64,000 nucleotides of DNA from Myripristis murdjan (taxonomy: Eukaryota > Chordata > Actinopteri > Holocentriformes > Holocentridae): NCBI RefSeq assembly GCF_902150065.1, contig NC_043980.1, positions 16,179,417 to 16,243,416 on the forward strand, given 5' to 3'. This document shows, piece after piece, positions 12,501-23,157 of this stretch (positions are counted from its first letter, which is position 1; each line of letters opens with the position of its first letter). A program made the position numbers and the translations under genes. The notes beneath the pieces are model-generated. The model worked only from the letters and a program-made list of their open reading frames with translations, did not search any database and was not told the DNA's origin.

Positions 12501-15204
12501 TCAGTGGATATTGTTCTGGTTTTCTATAAATTATGGGCCTGTAAAGCCCTCTGAGATAGTGATGAAGGGCTATAAATAAACCTGAAGTCCTGTACAGTTT
12601 ATTTCTGCAATCCTCTCGTGTAAAAATCCTGAATTATGAAAAATAATTCCCTCCATAAACAAACTATTGTCTACTAGTACAGAGCAGAGATCATAGATGT
12701 GCACATCAACCAGGAGAGCCTTGTTCTCGAGTGCTAAGCTCCAAAACAATGCACATTAAAGACAAATATGTCAGCGCTGAATGTGCTACCTTTATCTTTA
12801 CTATCTTTTTCAGTAGGTGTAATGCACCTTTACACAATTAAAAGTTAAAAAGTGAGAGGATTTGGTTCCTAGTCCATTGCTGGCGGTAGAATGACTCCTT
12901 TACCTCATGCTGCTGTTCATCGCCCACTTCTCAGTTGTCACTGTCTTTCTGCTGCTGCCATGTTCATCACAGCTATGGAGGCACTGAGAGCGGCTCACAG
13001 GGAGGAGCTCGACAGAGAGGTGGAGAGGGCCAGGAGGTTAGCTGGAGGGGCTGCACATGTGGACACTGCATACCGAGGACAGACGTAAGTTGATTATAGG
13101 CAGGCCGCTATCATAGACAGAATATTCTCCATTTCACAGGCTCTCGCCGCAGGCTTTAAATGTTCTACACAAAACCGTGACCCCTTGCACGATGGGGCAT
13201 AATAATTTACTCTGTAATATGTGTCTGTGTGTGTGTGTGTCAGACCCCAGGCTGAGGTCTTACACAGTGAGCTGGATGTGCTGTCAGAGCGATACTCACA
13301 GAAGTGCCTGGAGCTGAGCCGCACTGAGCAGAGCAGCAGAGGCCGAGAGACAGAGCTTGGCCGCAAGGAGAGAGAGCTGGAGCAGCTCAGAAGAGAGAAC
13401 CAGGTTTGGAAAGGGAGAGAAAGAAAAGCAAAGAGGGAGAACAAAAAACAAAGGTCCCTTTTTTGATATGAGTGTAAACACAGAGAGAGTCTATTAAACA
13501 CATTGCACATTACAAGGCTGGTTTATTGAGTTCAGGATCGTTTTCATAAAATCTCATGCCTTTTCTTCTGATTAAATTAATAAAAACAAAAACAGACTGA
13601 GCATCAGTGTGCCTACCAGTTCACAGTCTCGCTTTAAACCATCATTTTAGTGCCAATCCCTGTTTTTTTTTTTTTTTTCAGGAGCTAAAGGCCAGGCTGG
13701 CTGAGGAGATCAGTCGCATGCGCCCCTTCATCACAGGGCAGAAGTCAGAGATGATATCCCTCAGCAAAACTGAACGTAGTGCATCGGATGTAGAGGTAGG
13801 CCAGTGACGATAATAATATAACAAGTACGGTTAAATGGTTGTGACAGCCGATGCTCCTTCAATTCATAAGAAAATAGGTGATGCTTAATTTAGACAGCGG
13901 AGTGTGTAGGGTACATTCACAATGTTACCTCAGCCTCTTGCAGCTCCAACCCACTTTCATTTAACACACTCTTCGCTGTACCTGCACTGTGAGGTACGGA
14001 TTAGTCTGGACCACGGCTGGGAGCGGTAAACGTTTGACAGCCCTGTCACGATGATCCAGAAAGCAGAGTCTGAATTATGAGCACGGAAAACTTGAACCCA
14101 CTAGTAATTAAACAGACTACCCAGATCATTCCCAGTGTGTTGTTTCCCTATCTCCGGCTCCCTGTGGCAATATTGTCACCTCCTCCTTTTTTCTAGTGTC
14201 CCCATTAGTGTTGTCCATCTGTGGTGGGTCACACTCTGGTGCAGGCCATACTGCCATCTACTGCCTGGATCACATTATTCCTCACTGCTAATATACCACA
14301 CTCTCAGTGTTAAACAGTGAAAGATTGTGAACTAGATTGTCTTTTGCTTGACCTGGTGAAATCCCCAGACTTACACTGCAAAAATCTCCATCTTTGTAAG
14401 TCAGTTATTGTCCTGTTCAGTGTTTAAAATCTTATTTTTCTCAAAGCAAGTGAAAAAAAAAATCTGCCAGTGGAATGAGGCAATGTGAAATCTTTTCAGT
14501 GCCGCTTCGCTTGTTTCAGGATTTTTTCTGGTAACAAATGTAATTATGGTGAAAGAATGCAGAACAACGTAGAACAGTACAAAGGTTATCAAGAAAATGA
14601 CGCTTGATTCAAGAAAATTCTGAAAACAAGTGGTATTATCTTATCCCACGGGCTGATTTTTTTGTTTTCAGATAAATAACATGGTAACACCGAATATTAG
14701 ACTAAGTGACTTTTTAAGATGGATGTTTTTGCTTTGTAACTTTTCATCTTTACATTTTTAATCAACTGGTAGTAAGGGGTCACGTCTTGTGTGTTTCAGG
14801 TGCTATTGAGGGCAAAAGAAAATGAGGTGCAGTATCTTCAGAAAGAAATCAGCTGTCTGCAGAGTGAAGTTCAGTCTCTTATTAAGGTGCCTTTGATGCT
14901 CTGACCTACTTTATTATATGCATTTTTCTAATGGCTCAAAGTATTGTACATCTTTTATTATATACATTTACAACTTTGCTTTAAACTCATCCAATGATCA
15001 TTTCTCCTCAACTATGACACACCATCTGCCTCTCTCATGCCCCGATCCTTATTCTAGGAGAAAGAAGCAGCTTATGAGCGGTACAAGGAAGTTTATGTAG
15101 AACTGAATGAGATGAAAAGTCGCAGCTACTTGGAGTCGGGCTCCCTCAAGGAACACCTGAGACTGGCCAATGCCGCGCTGCAGGAGGGGGCAAGAGAAAC
15201 TTGA
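1503..15204 (+). CDS. triobp: TRIO and F-actin-binding protein (TRIOBP/Tara), long isoform
   Basis: Actin-bundling and TRIO-binding cytoskeletal protein. Eighteen coding exons in my model: 1503-1631, 3019-3170, 4466-4632, 4788-5968, 6098-6237, 7046-7199, 7319-7396, 8560-8592, 8819-8887, 9219-9308, 9467-9561, 9959-10619, 10850-11084, 12973-13084, 13244-13403, 13682-13795, 14800-14886, 15058-15204. Phases agree throughout, giving about 1,267 residues. The N-terminus has a Cys/His motif ([11 protein letters not shown], then [11 protein letters not shown]). A Ser/Arg-rich disordered region lies in the 1.2-kb exon. A PH domain follows ([42 protein letters not shown]), then four 17-residue repeats, then a coiled coil ending [14 protein letters not shown], as in mammalian Tara. 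The weakest join is into exon 8. The better acceptor is at 8544, but it needs an unseen upstream exon or an isoform-specific start. Exon 3 could also begin upstream, but 4466 keeps frame. Confidence 0.88.
2481..2523. repeat. GA microsatellite
   Basis: About twenty GA units in the first large triobp intron. Confidence 0.9.
3480..3960. repeat. Dispersed repeat ending in a GACAGATGGAC run
   Basis: This intronic block in triobp contains 'atccatccagtgctttttga' followed by 'gagttagcttgctgacagat' and short GACAGATGGAC repeats. Such a tail is common on dispersed repeats in fish and invertebrates. The edges are approximate, no target duplication was found, and the family is unassigned. Confidence 0.35.
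6479..6530. repeat. AAT microsatellite
   Basis: About seventeen AAT units in the triobp intron between the 6098-6237 and 7046-7199 exons. Confidence 0.9.
10407..10610 (+). repeat. triobp: Four in-frame 51-bp tandem units within triobp
   Basis: Four consecutive 17-residue units fill the end of the 9959-10619 exon: [51 protein letters not shown] and [17 protein letters not shown]. The spacing is exactly 51 bp with no indels. The shared core is (Q/P)S(L/V)xxxQT. The array ends 9 bp before the exon's splice donor. Confidence 0.85.
11190..11330. repeat. Dispersed repeat fragment with an ACGCGTTTCGGCT core
   Basis: The phrase 'gctgacgcgtttcggctat' followed by 'cagccttcaacggagc' matches a core I know from many vertebrate dispersed repeats. 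It lies in the 1.9-kb triobp intron (11085-12972). Edges and family are not resolved. Confidence 0.35.
11465..11605. repeat. LINE/SINE-type 3' tail
   Basis: An ATTC microsatellite is followed by 'ttttctatacccgttcctat', 'cagggtcattataggatgca', 'cctatcctatcccagcatg' and 'ctggtcaccaatccatcac'. This order is the familiar 3' tail shared by many teleost LINE and SINE copies. A related fragment lies at about 36530-36630. No coding LINE domain is present. Confidence 0.5.
14374..14731. repeat. Degenerate MITE copy with a CACTGCAAAAA terminus
   Basis: It begins CACTGCAAAAATC and shares internal phrases ('tttaaaatctt', 'aagtgaaaaa', 'tctgccagtgg') with the better-preserved copy at 42252-42958. A degraded right end may be 'gatgtttttgctttg'. 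It lies in the triobp intron before the 14800-14886 exon. The right boundary is tentative. Confidence 0.45.
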
Positions 15205-15312
15205 CCGGTGGAGGAAAATGACACTTAAAGAAGCCAATATAAAACAAAACACACAATGCAATGATATGATTTGTTGTTATCGCCCTGGCTGGCTCTCATT
15301 TGGAGCTGTGAG

Positions 15313-15318
15313 AATAAA
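15313..15318 (+). terminator. triobp: Likely triobp polyadenylation signal
   Basis: AATAAA lies 109 bp after the triobp stop codon. A second candidate (in 'gaaataaaatg') is near 15679. The 15205-15903 stretch is otherwise the shared 3' flank of convergent triobp and smdt1, with no other gene seen. No clear polyadenylation signal for smdt1 was found here. Confidence 0.45.
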
Positions 15319-15903
15319 AGTACAGTGAGTTTTTCTTCAGGAAACCACCAAGCACAGATGGCCTCTGCTAAGATTAATCAAGAATACCAAAGAAAGACTA
15401 CCACCCAAGTGTTTCTCCATCTGTATCGACTTAATTTATTGAGTTGTAAGACACAAACATGCAAACGAGTGAAGGCATGACTGGTAGCCTTGATAGCCTC
15501 ACATGAATATGATATTAAATACTTTAGTGGGAACAAGCTGGAAAAGGAGAAGACAGAGTGCAGACACAGGTGGAAGAAGACTGAGGTATGGTTGTGGAAG
15601 TCACAGTGCTTTTTCCCGTCTTCCTCACACCAGCTGATATGCTTTCAGTCCTTATTGCAAAGCACCCTGTGGAAGGAAATAAAATGATTTTGAAATGTCG
15701 TCAGCTCTCAGTTGTTATCCGCCATCATCACCACAAACTGCCGAAAACTGCACCTTTTTTTCTTATCTACCTCTGAAGTGCAGTTGTTCCACCTTTCACA
15801 CATAGGGAGCACTGAATTAATTTAAACGTTAAATAAGGCGTGGCTCATATACACTACAACCTTACCTTTTTTTCTCTCTTTTTTTTTTAAAACTGATGTT
15901 AGC

Positions 15904-17237
15904 TCAGTCGTCATCGTCATCATCTTCGGGGACAAAGATGTCATGTTCCTCCAAGAGAGCAGCAAAGTTTTTGCTGATCAGAGTTCCCACATACAGGAAA
16001 GGCACCACCACTATTGTCATGCGGATAAGACCGAAGGAAGTCTGGGAATCAGAGGGAGGAAAAGTGACGTCAATATTATTAAGCAATAATGATTACTTAC
16101 TATGTATAAATCCCCACTTTGGTTTAAAGGATTCAATAAATCATTTTGCTCTAGGACAGATAGGTCAGTCTAGCTTTGGAAATATGCACAAAATCTGCCG
16201 TAAAACTAGAAACAAGATCACAGTCATTGAGGTGATGAACATGACACTGAACGGGAGACTAAATCAGTGAACTACACACAGGATGTACTCCTATAAGCTT
16301 GAGAATCATTTCTTGTAAGGTTCACTGTGTATGAGAGTCAGTCTAAAAATAACCAAACAGTGCATGGGTAAATGCTTCTTTAAATTAGATTTACATTAAC
16401 TCTCCTAGACTACCCCCAGGACAACTGGCAGTACTGAAACAAGACTGTGGGCACATTATTGTTAACTCGAGCGTTCCACTATTAAAAAAAAAAAAAAAAA
16501 ACAAAGACATTTGTGTTTGAGGTCGCTACTTAAATGCGAGGTAATGTTAGTTGTGGCCGCCTATCTTTTTAACAATCTCATATAACACTATAAAATTCCA
16601 ATATGGCTTTATTTTGTGTCTGTGGTTCTCTATAGTGATTCAATATCAATAGTAGTGACCTTTATGGTGCTTTTATATCTCTAGGCTCCAAATTAGCATT
16701 CCTACAGCCGGTGTGTCTGCGTCGTTACCATTTTCACGACAAAACGAGTCAAAACGACTTGTTTTGCCTTAATACGGCACACCAAAACATCCAACTTAAG
16801 ATTGTATTACGACTGAATAAATGGATGATCCATTCAGTTCGCTTATATCCCGAAACAAACAGTATTATTTTCCACATTTTACTCTTGAATACACAAAATA
16901 AAAAATAATTACTTCCTGAAAATACCTTTCGGTTGAATAAACAAAGGCTCATTGGCTAACTTGGGCGTTCGAGCACATTTCCTGCTTTACTATTCGCCAG
17001 AGCTGGTGTCAATCAGTCGGCTATGTCCCGCCCACGCCCTGGTCCCGTCAGGTTTGTCCCGGCAGAGAAACTCACCTTGTCCGGTTTGGGTAGGATGGCT
17101 CCAGACGCCGTGGACACTGCGGTCCGCCGAGGAGCTGCCCTGCACACGGCTGAGGCTGTCGACCCGCTGCCGCGGCTCATTATGCCAGTGTTTTTGGTGG
17201 CAAAATGCCGTGAGAGCCGCAGTATCGCCGACGCCAT
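15904..17237 (-). CDS. smdt1: Essential MCU regulator EMRE (SMDT1), mitochondrial
   Basis: Single-pass inner-membrane subunit that links the calcium uniporter pore MCU to the MICU gatekeepers. Two coding exons on the minus strand: exon 1 is 17237 down to 17076 (54 codons, donor AAG|GTGAG) and exon 2 is 16041 down to 15904 (45 codons plus stop, acceptor CCCAG). The product is 99 residues; human EMRE is 107. Residues 1-45 are basic and Ser/Thr/Ala-rich, as expected of a mitochondrial presequence. The matrix motif GAILPKPDK sits at the exon join. The transmembrane helix VVVPFLYVGTLISKNFAALL carries the GxxxS-type contact motif (GTLIS). The tail EEHDIFVPEDDDDDD matches the family. The 1-kb intron shows nothing else. 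It is convergent with triobp. Confidence 0.96.
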
Positions 17238-17285
17238 TTTTTTTTCCAGTTGTGTGAAGCAGGGGTGGGTCCGCTGTGACTATGT

Positions 17286-17294
17286 GGGCGTGGC
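17286..17294 (-). promoter_or_regulatory. smdt1: GC-box-like element upstream of smdt1
   Basis: GCCACGCCC on the minus strand, about 50 bp upstream of the smdt1 start codon, is a plausible Sp/KLF-type site for a short housekeeping promoter. No TATA box is evident. The assignment rests on motif and position only. Confidence 0.35.
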
Positions 17295-17635
17295 TTGAGA
17301 AAAAAAAAAACAAACAAAAACAATCAAACTCATAAATAAGTCTAAGACATGTTTTGGTGTATAAACAGCATGTATTAATCATGTAGTCAGTCAACACTGC
17401 CATTCTGATTACAAATAAATCCATAATTTAAATTTACAAATCCTCGTGCACGACGTGTTTTACTTTGTATGTTAAAAAATATGCATAGTGTGTAATTGCC
17501 TTAATTGAAAATTTAAACGCATTTGTACATATTCCAGTGGAAATTGGTGCAGAAATTTGTCCCAAAAAAGTATTTATGATGCAAGAAGACAAATATGTAA
17601 AGGGTACATAATCAAGGTGGAACGTAAATCATTAA

Positions 17636-18230
17636 TCTATCTTGAAAATACATTGAAATATATAAATATTTCAGACGTGCTTAATATAATGTGCAAATAA
17701 ACATGTATGATGAGTATGATTTACAAAAAAGAATAAAAAGTATCATAGGGAAAAATAGACTCCATTCACATAAAATAATTAGATAGTAAGATTCATACAA
17801 TTTTTTTTTCCTTTTGTTTTTAATCTGTTGAAAATACATTCAAATATACACACACTTCAGACGTGCTCGACATAATGTACAAAGAAACAGGAGTATGATT
17901 TAAAAAGGAAAAAAAAGAAAAATTCGAATAAAAATGGAGAAAAATAGACTCATTAATATAAAATCATTAGAGAATAAGAATCATGGCAATAATGTGATAA
18001 AATGTTATTCAGAATATTTTTTATTTTATTTTATCTTTACTAAAATACATTCAAATATACAATATATACAATATACATTTTAGTATAAATAAATATATAG
18101 ACAATATACATTCCAGACATGTGCTCATCATAATGCTGTACAAAGAAACAGGTGTATAATTAAAATTTAAAAAAATAAAAATAAAAATATTGGGAAAAAT
18201 AGATTTCATTTATATAAATCAATACAGAAA
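17636..18230 (+). repeat. Three diverged tandem copies of an AT-rich unit
   Basis: Three head-to-tail copies share an ordered set of phrases: 'aaatacattcaaatata', then 'ttcagacgtgct', then 'cataatgtacaaagaaaca', then 'gggaaaaatagactccatt', then 'ataaaat(c)attag'. Approximate copies are 17636-17815, 17825-18005 and 18038-18230. The first two are spaced about 185 bp apart, and the third is lengthened by extra TA-rich sequence. They fill most of the gap between smdt1 and the luc7l promoter. No reading frame or known family was recognised. Confidence 0.75.
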
Positions 18231-18499
18231 AAAAATACACATACAAATATAATACAAAAAACGAATAAGTTATTCCTCTATAAGGAGTTCACAGTACATG
18301 TTGACAGTTTTATCACTTTTTTAGTGTTAATAAATTTGATGGTCTTTATATATTTATTAAATTCACACAAAAAAACAAAGAAATTTGAAGTAAGCTTCGT
18401 AATTGCGCATTTTGAAATTTTCCATATTGAATCAATAAATTTACCATCAGGTTTATCGTGTCTATAATCGATGTTATTATTACGATTATTTTGATATAT

Positions 18500-19107
18500 C
18501 CGTGCGTGTGATGACGTGCACCCGCCAATCATCCAAAACGAGCAGCGCGCGAGGCGAGGACTGCAGCACTTCCTCGAGGCCGAGAGCGCGATTCCGCGGC
18601 GGCGCGCACGGAGAGCTAGGAAGTCGACAGGGGGGAAGAAAGGACGTTGAATAAACTTGCCAACTTGTAGCCGAGCGGCCGGGAAACACACCTGAGTGAT
18701 ATGGTCGAGCTTGTAGCCGCAGAGGAACCGGCGACTTGTTTTCGAAATAAATCAAATTAGCCGAGAAAACAACAACAACAACAACGTTTACATCCCGTGC
18801 ACCGCTCGGTGAACTCGCCACACGAGCAGCTCCGAGCAGGAGGGAGACTCCGGCAGTTTTCAAACACACCTGCTCAACCTACCTGCTGCTGTCCGCGGTA
18901 CACAGCCGCACACCGCCGCTTGTGAGCCATCACAACCAGCCAAACATCACCGAGCGCCACCGGCTCGTTGTTTCAAGGGAACTCCTCAGGAAAAGTTGTC
19001 GGCGCTGGTGGAGGAGCCGTCACCGAGGCCTGCGGTGTGGAGGCTGCATGTGTGAGGACTGGCGGCGGCGTGGAGCGACAGCGGAGTGACAGAAACACCC
19101 AGAAAAC
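18500..19107 (+). promoter_or_regulatory. luc7l: CpG-rich promoter and 5' leader of luc7l
   Basis: The base composition changes sharply from AT-rich to GC/CpG-rich near 18510. A TGACGT half CRE (18512-18517) and a CCAAT box (18524-18528) lie at the left edge, followed by dense CpG up to the luc7l start. CpG richness continues into intron 1, where four TAGGC units stand at about 19250. The transcription start was not determined. Confidence 0.55.
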
Positions 19108-22100
19108 ATGTCGGCCCAGGCGCAAATGAGAGCCATGCTGGACCAGCTAATGGGCACCGGGAGAGATGGTGAGCCGGGGTTGGATGACAGAATGTGTTGG
19201 TGATCCGCTGTCCTCACACTGTTCAAGTTTGTGTTGCTGTTAGCGCGGCTAGGCTAGGCTAGGCTAGGCGAGCTAACGAGCTGCAGCCGGATGGGACATG
19301 CTGTGCTAACCTAGCCTGCTAACAAGACATCCAGCCGGGTGGTGTTTGAGTTAACTTGGTCAGGGGTTTTAAGTTAGAGTGAGTGGCACTCTCCGGGAAG
19401 ATAACCCTGCCGAGCAACAAGATTTTTATTTAATTACCGATCATCTTCTTTTGTTCATGGCCCAATTACTCGCCATTAATTGTTATCATTTTGTGCCACT
19501 CCATCCGAGCAGCTAACTTTAGGCTATACTAGTGCTTGACTGACTTGTTTATTGTAAATCTGCCACATAATCACTTAGTGTGTTTGATTGGCACGCTTAA
19601 AAAAAAAAGTTAGCACAGAAGATCGTTGTGAGTTGTACTAACCCGGGTGTATCCACTTTTTTGTTTCCTTTTTAAAGGGGACACCATGCGGCAGAGGATC
19701 AAATTCACAGACGAGCGTGTCTGCAAGAGTCATCTTTTGGATTCGTGTCCTCACGACATCCTGTCCGGCACCGTGAGTGTCCCGTTTCACACACACACAC
19801 ACACTTTCACATCACTGGAATGACCGTAATTGAAGTTATTGAATGTTTACCTTGTGACACTATGCGTATGACATGAAAATATTTCATGATTGATAAGATA
19901 ATCAGGGAAGTGTTACAGAGGAAAGCACCAGAGATGCAAATGATATGCACAAACGAAACCTACAGGTGTCAGTGAGCTGACGATGAAAATGAACCAGAGG
20001 AGGAGAATGTTTTACTGTAGGTTGTTTATGTTTTGTTTATATTATTCATATATATACCCAATCTCTCCTGGGGGATAAAGTATTTTTGTTTCTGATTTGC
20101 TTGGTCACAGGACAGATGTCAAATGAAATAATGAAACTGTTAGGCTTTCATCAATAATTGAGTGAAACATCCTCACAAGGGAAAGTAAAAGTCATTGCCT
20201 GAGGCAACCACAAATGGACATCCATTTGTTTTCAGAGCCTGTGAACCAAAAGGGAGTACAAAGAGATCAGTTTACAGGTTAGGAGTGGTCACCAGCTGGT
20301 TAAGTTGTTGTTGTGTTTTTTTGAGAGGCAAATTATACTTTGTTGTTCTGGTGGAAATGCAAGTTTTGTGTGCTAGTTGTCGCACTGACGCTTTGCTTAT
20401 TGTCATTAATGTAAAAAAAAATAATAATAATAAAAAATAGACATGTTGGCGTGAATATGTGGACTAATTTATACGCATTGCAAACAAACAAGTCACGTTA
20501 AGCCATTAAAACCTTTGGACTTGTAACCTGACTGGTCTAAATCCAATAATTAGAACTAGGAATTCAAATTAAAAGTGCAGTTGTGATTGATTTTGTTTAT
20601 TTACTGAAGCCACCTGTTCAGCTCCTGTATATTGCAGTTTTCTACATGATCAAGTTTCAGTAAGCACACAAGACGTAATACATTGACACTGCCCTGATTT
20701 CTGCAGAGAATGGACCTGGGAGAGTGTGTGAAGGTCCATGACCTGGCCCTCAGAGCAGACTATGAAATTGCCTCCAAGCAGCAGGAGTACTTCTTTGAGC
20801 TCGATGTAAGTGGTTTTGTCATTATAGCACACATAACTGTGTATCAATGTTTTCAACAGAGCTACTCACACAGTCTCACAGGTATAAAGGAATATAACAG
20901 TGACATACTTGTCTGTGGGGAATATGAGGGTCTGCAGAGCCACATATGTGTAGATACCCGTTTATCTTTCTTGTCTTCTTCCAGGCCGCGGAGCATCTTC
21001 AGTCTTTCATCGCTGACTGTGACCGCAGGACTGAGTTGGCCAAGAAGAGACTGGCTGAGACACAGGATGAGATCAGCGCTGAAGTGGCTGCAAAGGTGGC
21101 TGACTCCCCGTTCACTTTTTTGAGTGAGATTAGTATCAAGTTGTCATGAATGCTGTGCTTGTAATCATGCAGAGTAACTCATCTTCCGTGGGAAATGTTA
21201 AGTCATGCCAGCTGAGTGTCTACAATCTGATACACAGAGAAAGAGCTTTGGTCATCTTTGTTTTTGTCGCTGATTCTTTTTTTCATCTGTTTCGTCTGCC
21301 ATGTTAAGGCTGAGCGTGTCCATGAGCTGAATGAGGAGATTGGGAAGCTGCTTGCCCGGGCCGAACAGCTGGGGGGAGAGGGGAATGTGGACGAGGCCCA
21401 ACAAGTGCTGGAAAAGGTGGAGAAGACCCGGGCCATGAAGAAAGAGGCAGAGGTCAGACACTTCATCACTGGTTTATGTTTAATTCTGTTAAAATAGTTT
21501 CACTCATATGTCAGTACCCACACTACAAATATTCAAATTCTGTGAATAAGGGTTTTATATGTGATGCTGAATTTGCATGAAATGATGCCTCATTTTCACA
21601 TTCCACAAATAAATGTCATTGTAAGCTACTTCCCTGGTGCAGTTAACCAAAGGCGTTTCACTCTGACTGTGCGTTTTGAGTTGACAGTGCGTTCATACTC
21701 TAGTCTTAGGTTCGTCACACTCCTTTCCTTTATGAAACAAAAAGTTCAATCCCTTTTTATTCTGCTGTGTTTGTTTAGTTAATGTATGCTTGTTTCTCAG
21801 TGCCGCTGTAATCTGCATTGTTACAGGATGTGTACAGGAACTCAATGCCAGCCTCCAGCTTCCAGCAACAAAAACTAAGGGTGTGTGAGGTGTGCTCTGC
21901 CTATTTGGGTCTCCATGACAATGATCGTCGTCTAGCTGACCACTTCGGGGGCAAACTGCACCTTGGCTTCATCGAAATCCGTGAGAAGCTTGACAGACTA
22001 AGGGTTAGTGGTGTATTTGATATAGCATATACTATGCTAATTTCTATTGTTATTAGTCAGCAAGGTTCCCGAGAAGCTACACAGTCTAAATGTAAGCCTT

Positions 22101-23117
22101 GTACTCATCCATTTTGTGAAATAAGACAGTGGTTATCTTTCTGAGCGTGTTTTATAGGAAAGCAGCAGGCCATTATGATCAGTTGTACTGAACGTACTCG
22201 GTCACTTGTTAGTATTTTTCAGTTGTTTTACGTTTCCCCCTAGAAAGCAGTTGTTGAGAAACAAGAAAGAATGCGAATGAGAAGACGAGAGGAACGAGAC
22301 CGAGAGGAGGAGAGAGAAAGAGAGTGGGAGATGGAACGAGAACGAGAGAGAGAAAGGGAACGAGAGCGTGAGAGAGAGCGAGAATGGGAAAGAGAACGAG
22401 AAAGGGAGAGGGACCGAAGGAGGTAAGAAACAACCTTACTTCCCACTGTTATCATGTGCAGAGTGCGGGATTGTGTCCATGTCAGCGGTGAAACTTGACA
22501 CTATCTGGTCTTTGTCCCCATCTCAGGTCAAGATCTAGAAGTGGAGACCGATACAGGTACGTCTGTCTCGACAAGAATCTCTCTAAAAGTTCAGATAATC
22601 ATCATATTGGCATAAGTGCTGAGACTTATTAACAGCTTAGTTTCACAGACCATGGTGCAACACAGCCTTGCAAAATGTGTAAAGGGGCATTGGGGTTATA
22701 GCAGCCAGGCAACCTATTTTTACAGCCTTCCCTTTTGTCACGGTTTTACCCTCAAATATGTCCATTTGTCCACAAAATTATCTCTGGTAGGGATGGAGGC
22801 AGCTCGTCCTCCCATCGTTCAAGACGGCACCACTCATCTCGTTCCAGAGAAGAGGGTGGAGATCGGGACCGGGAACGAGAGAGGAAGCATCGGCACAAGG
22901 ACAGGCACCGCTCACGATCCCACTCTCACAGGAGCAAGAGGAAGAGGTGAGGCCTTTGTCTTGTTGCTGTTGTGTAGTCCAAGCCAAAGCAAGTATTTTA
23001 TGCTACGTTGGCAGAGCCCGACATGTTTTGTAACCCTACAGAATGTTTCAGTTTGCATCTAAAACCAATGCAAAACAGTGAGGTCCTACTTGCTCCTAGG
23101 AGTAGGCCTAATCCTTG

Positions 23118-23157
<40 letters not shown>

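Noticed and set aside
19247-19272. TAGGC repeats as telomere-like DNA
   Set aside because: Only about four units in luc7l intron 1, and not the vertebrate telomere unit. It is a small local expansion.
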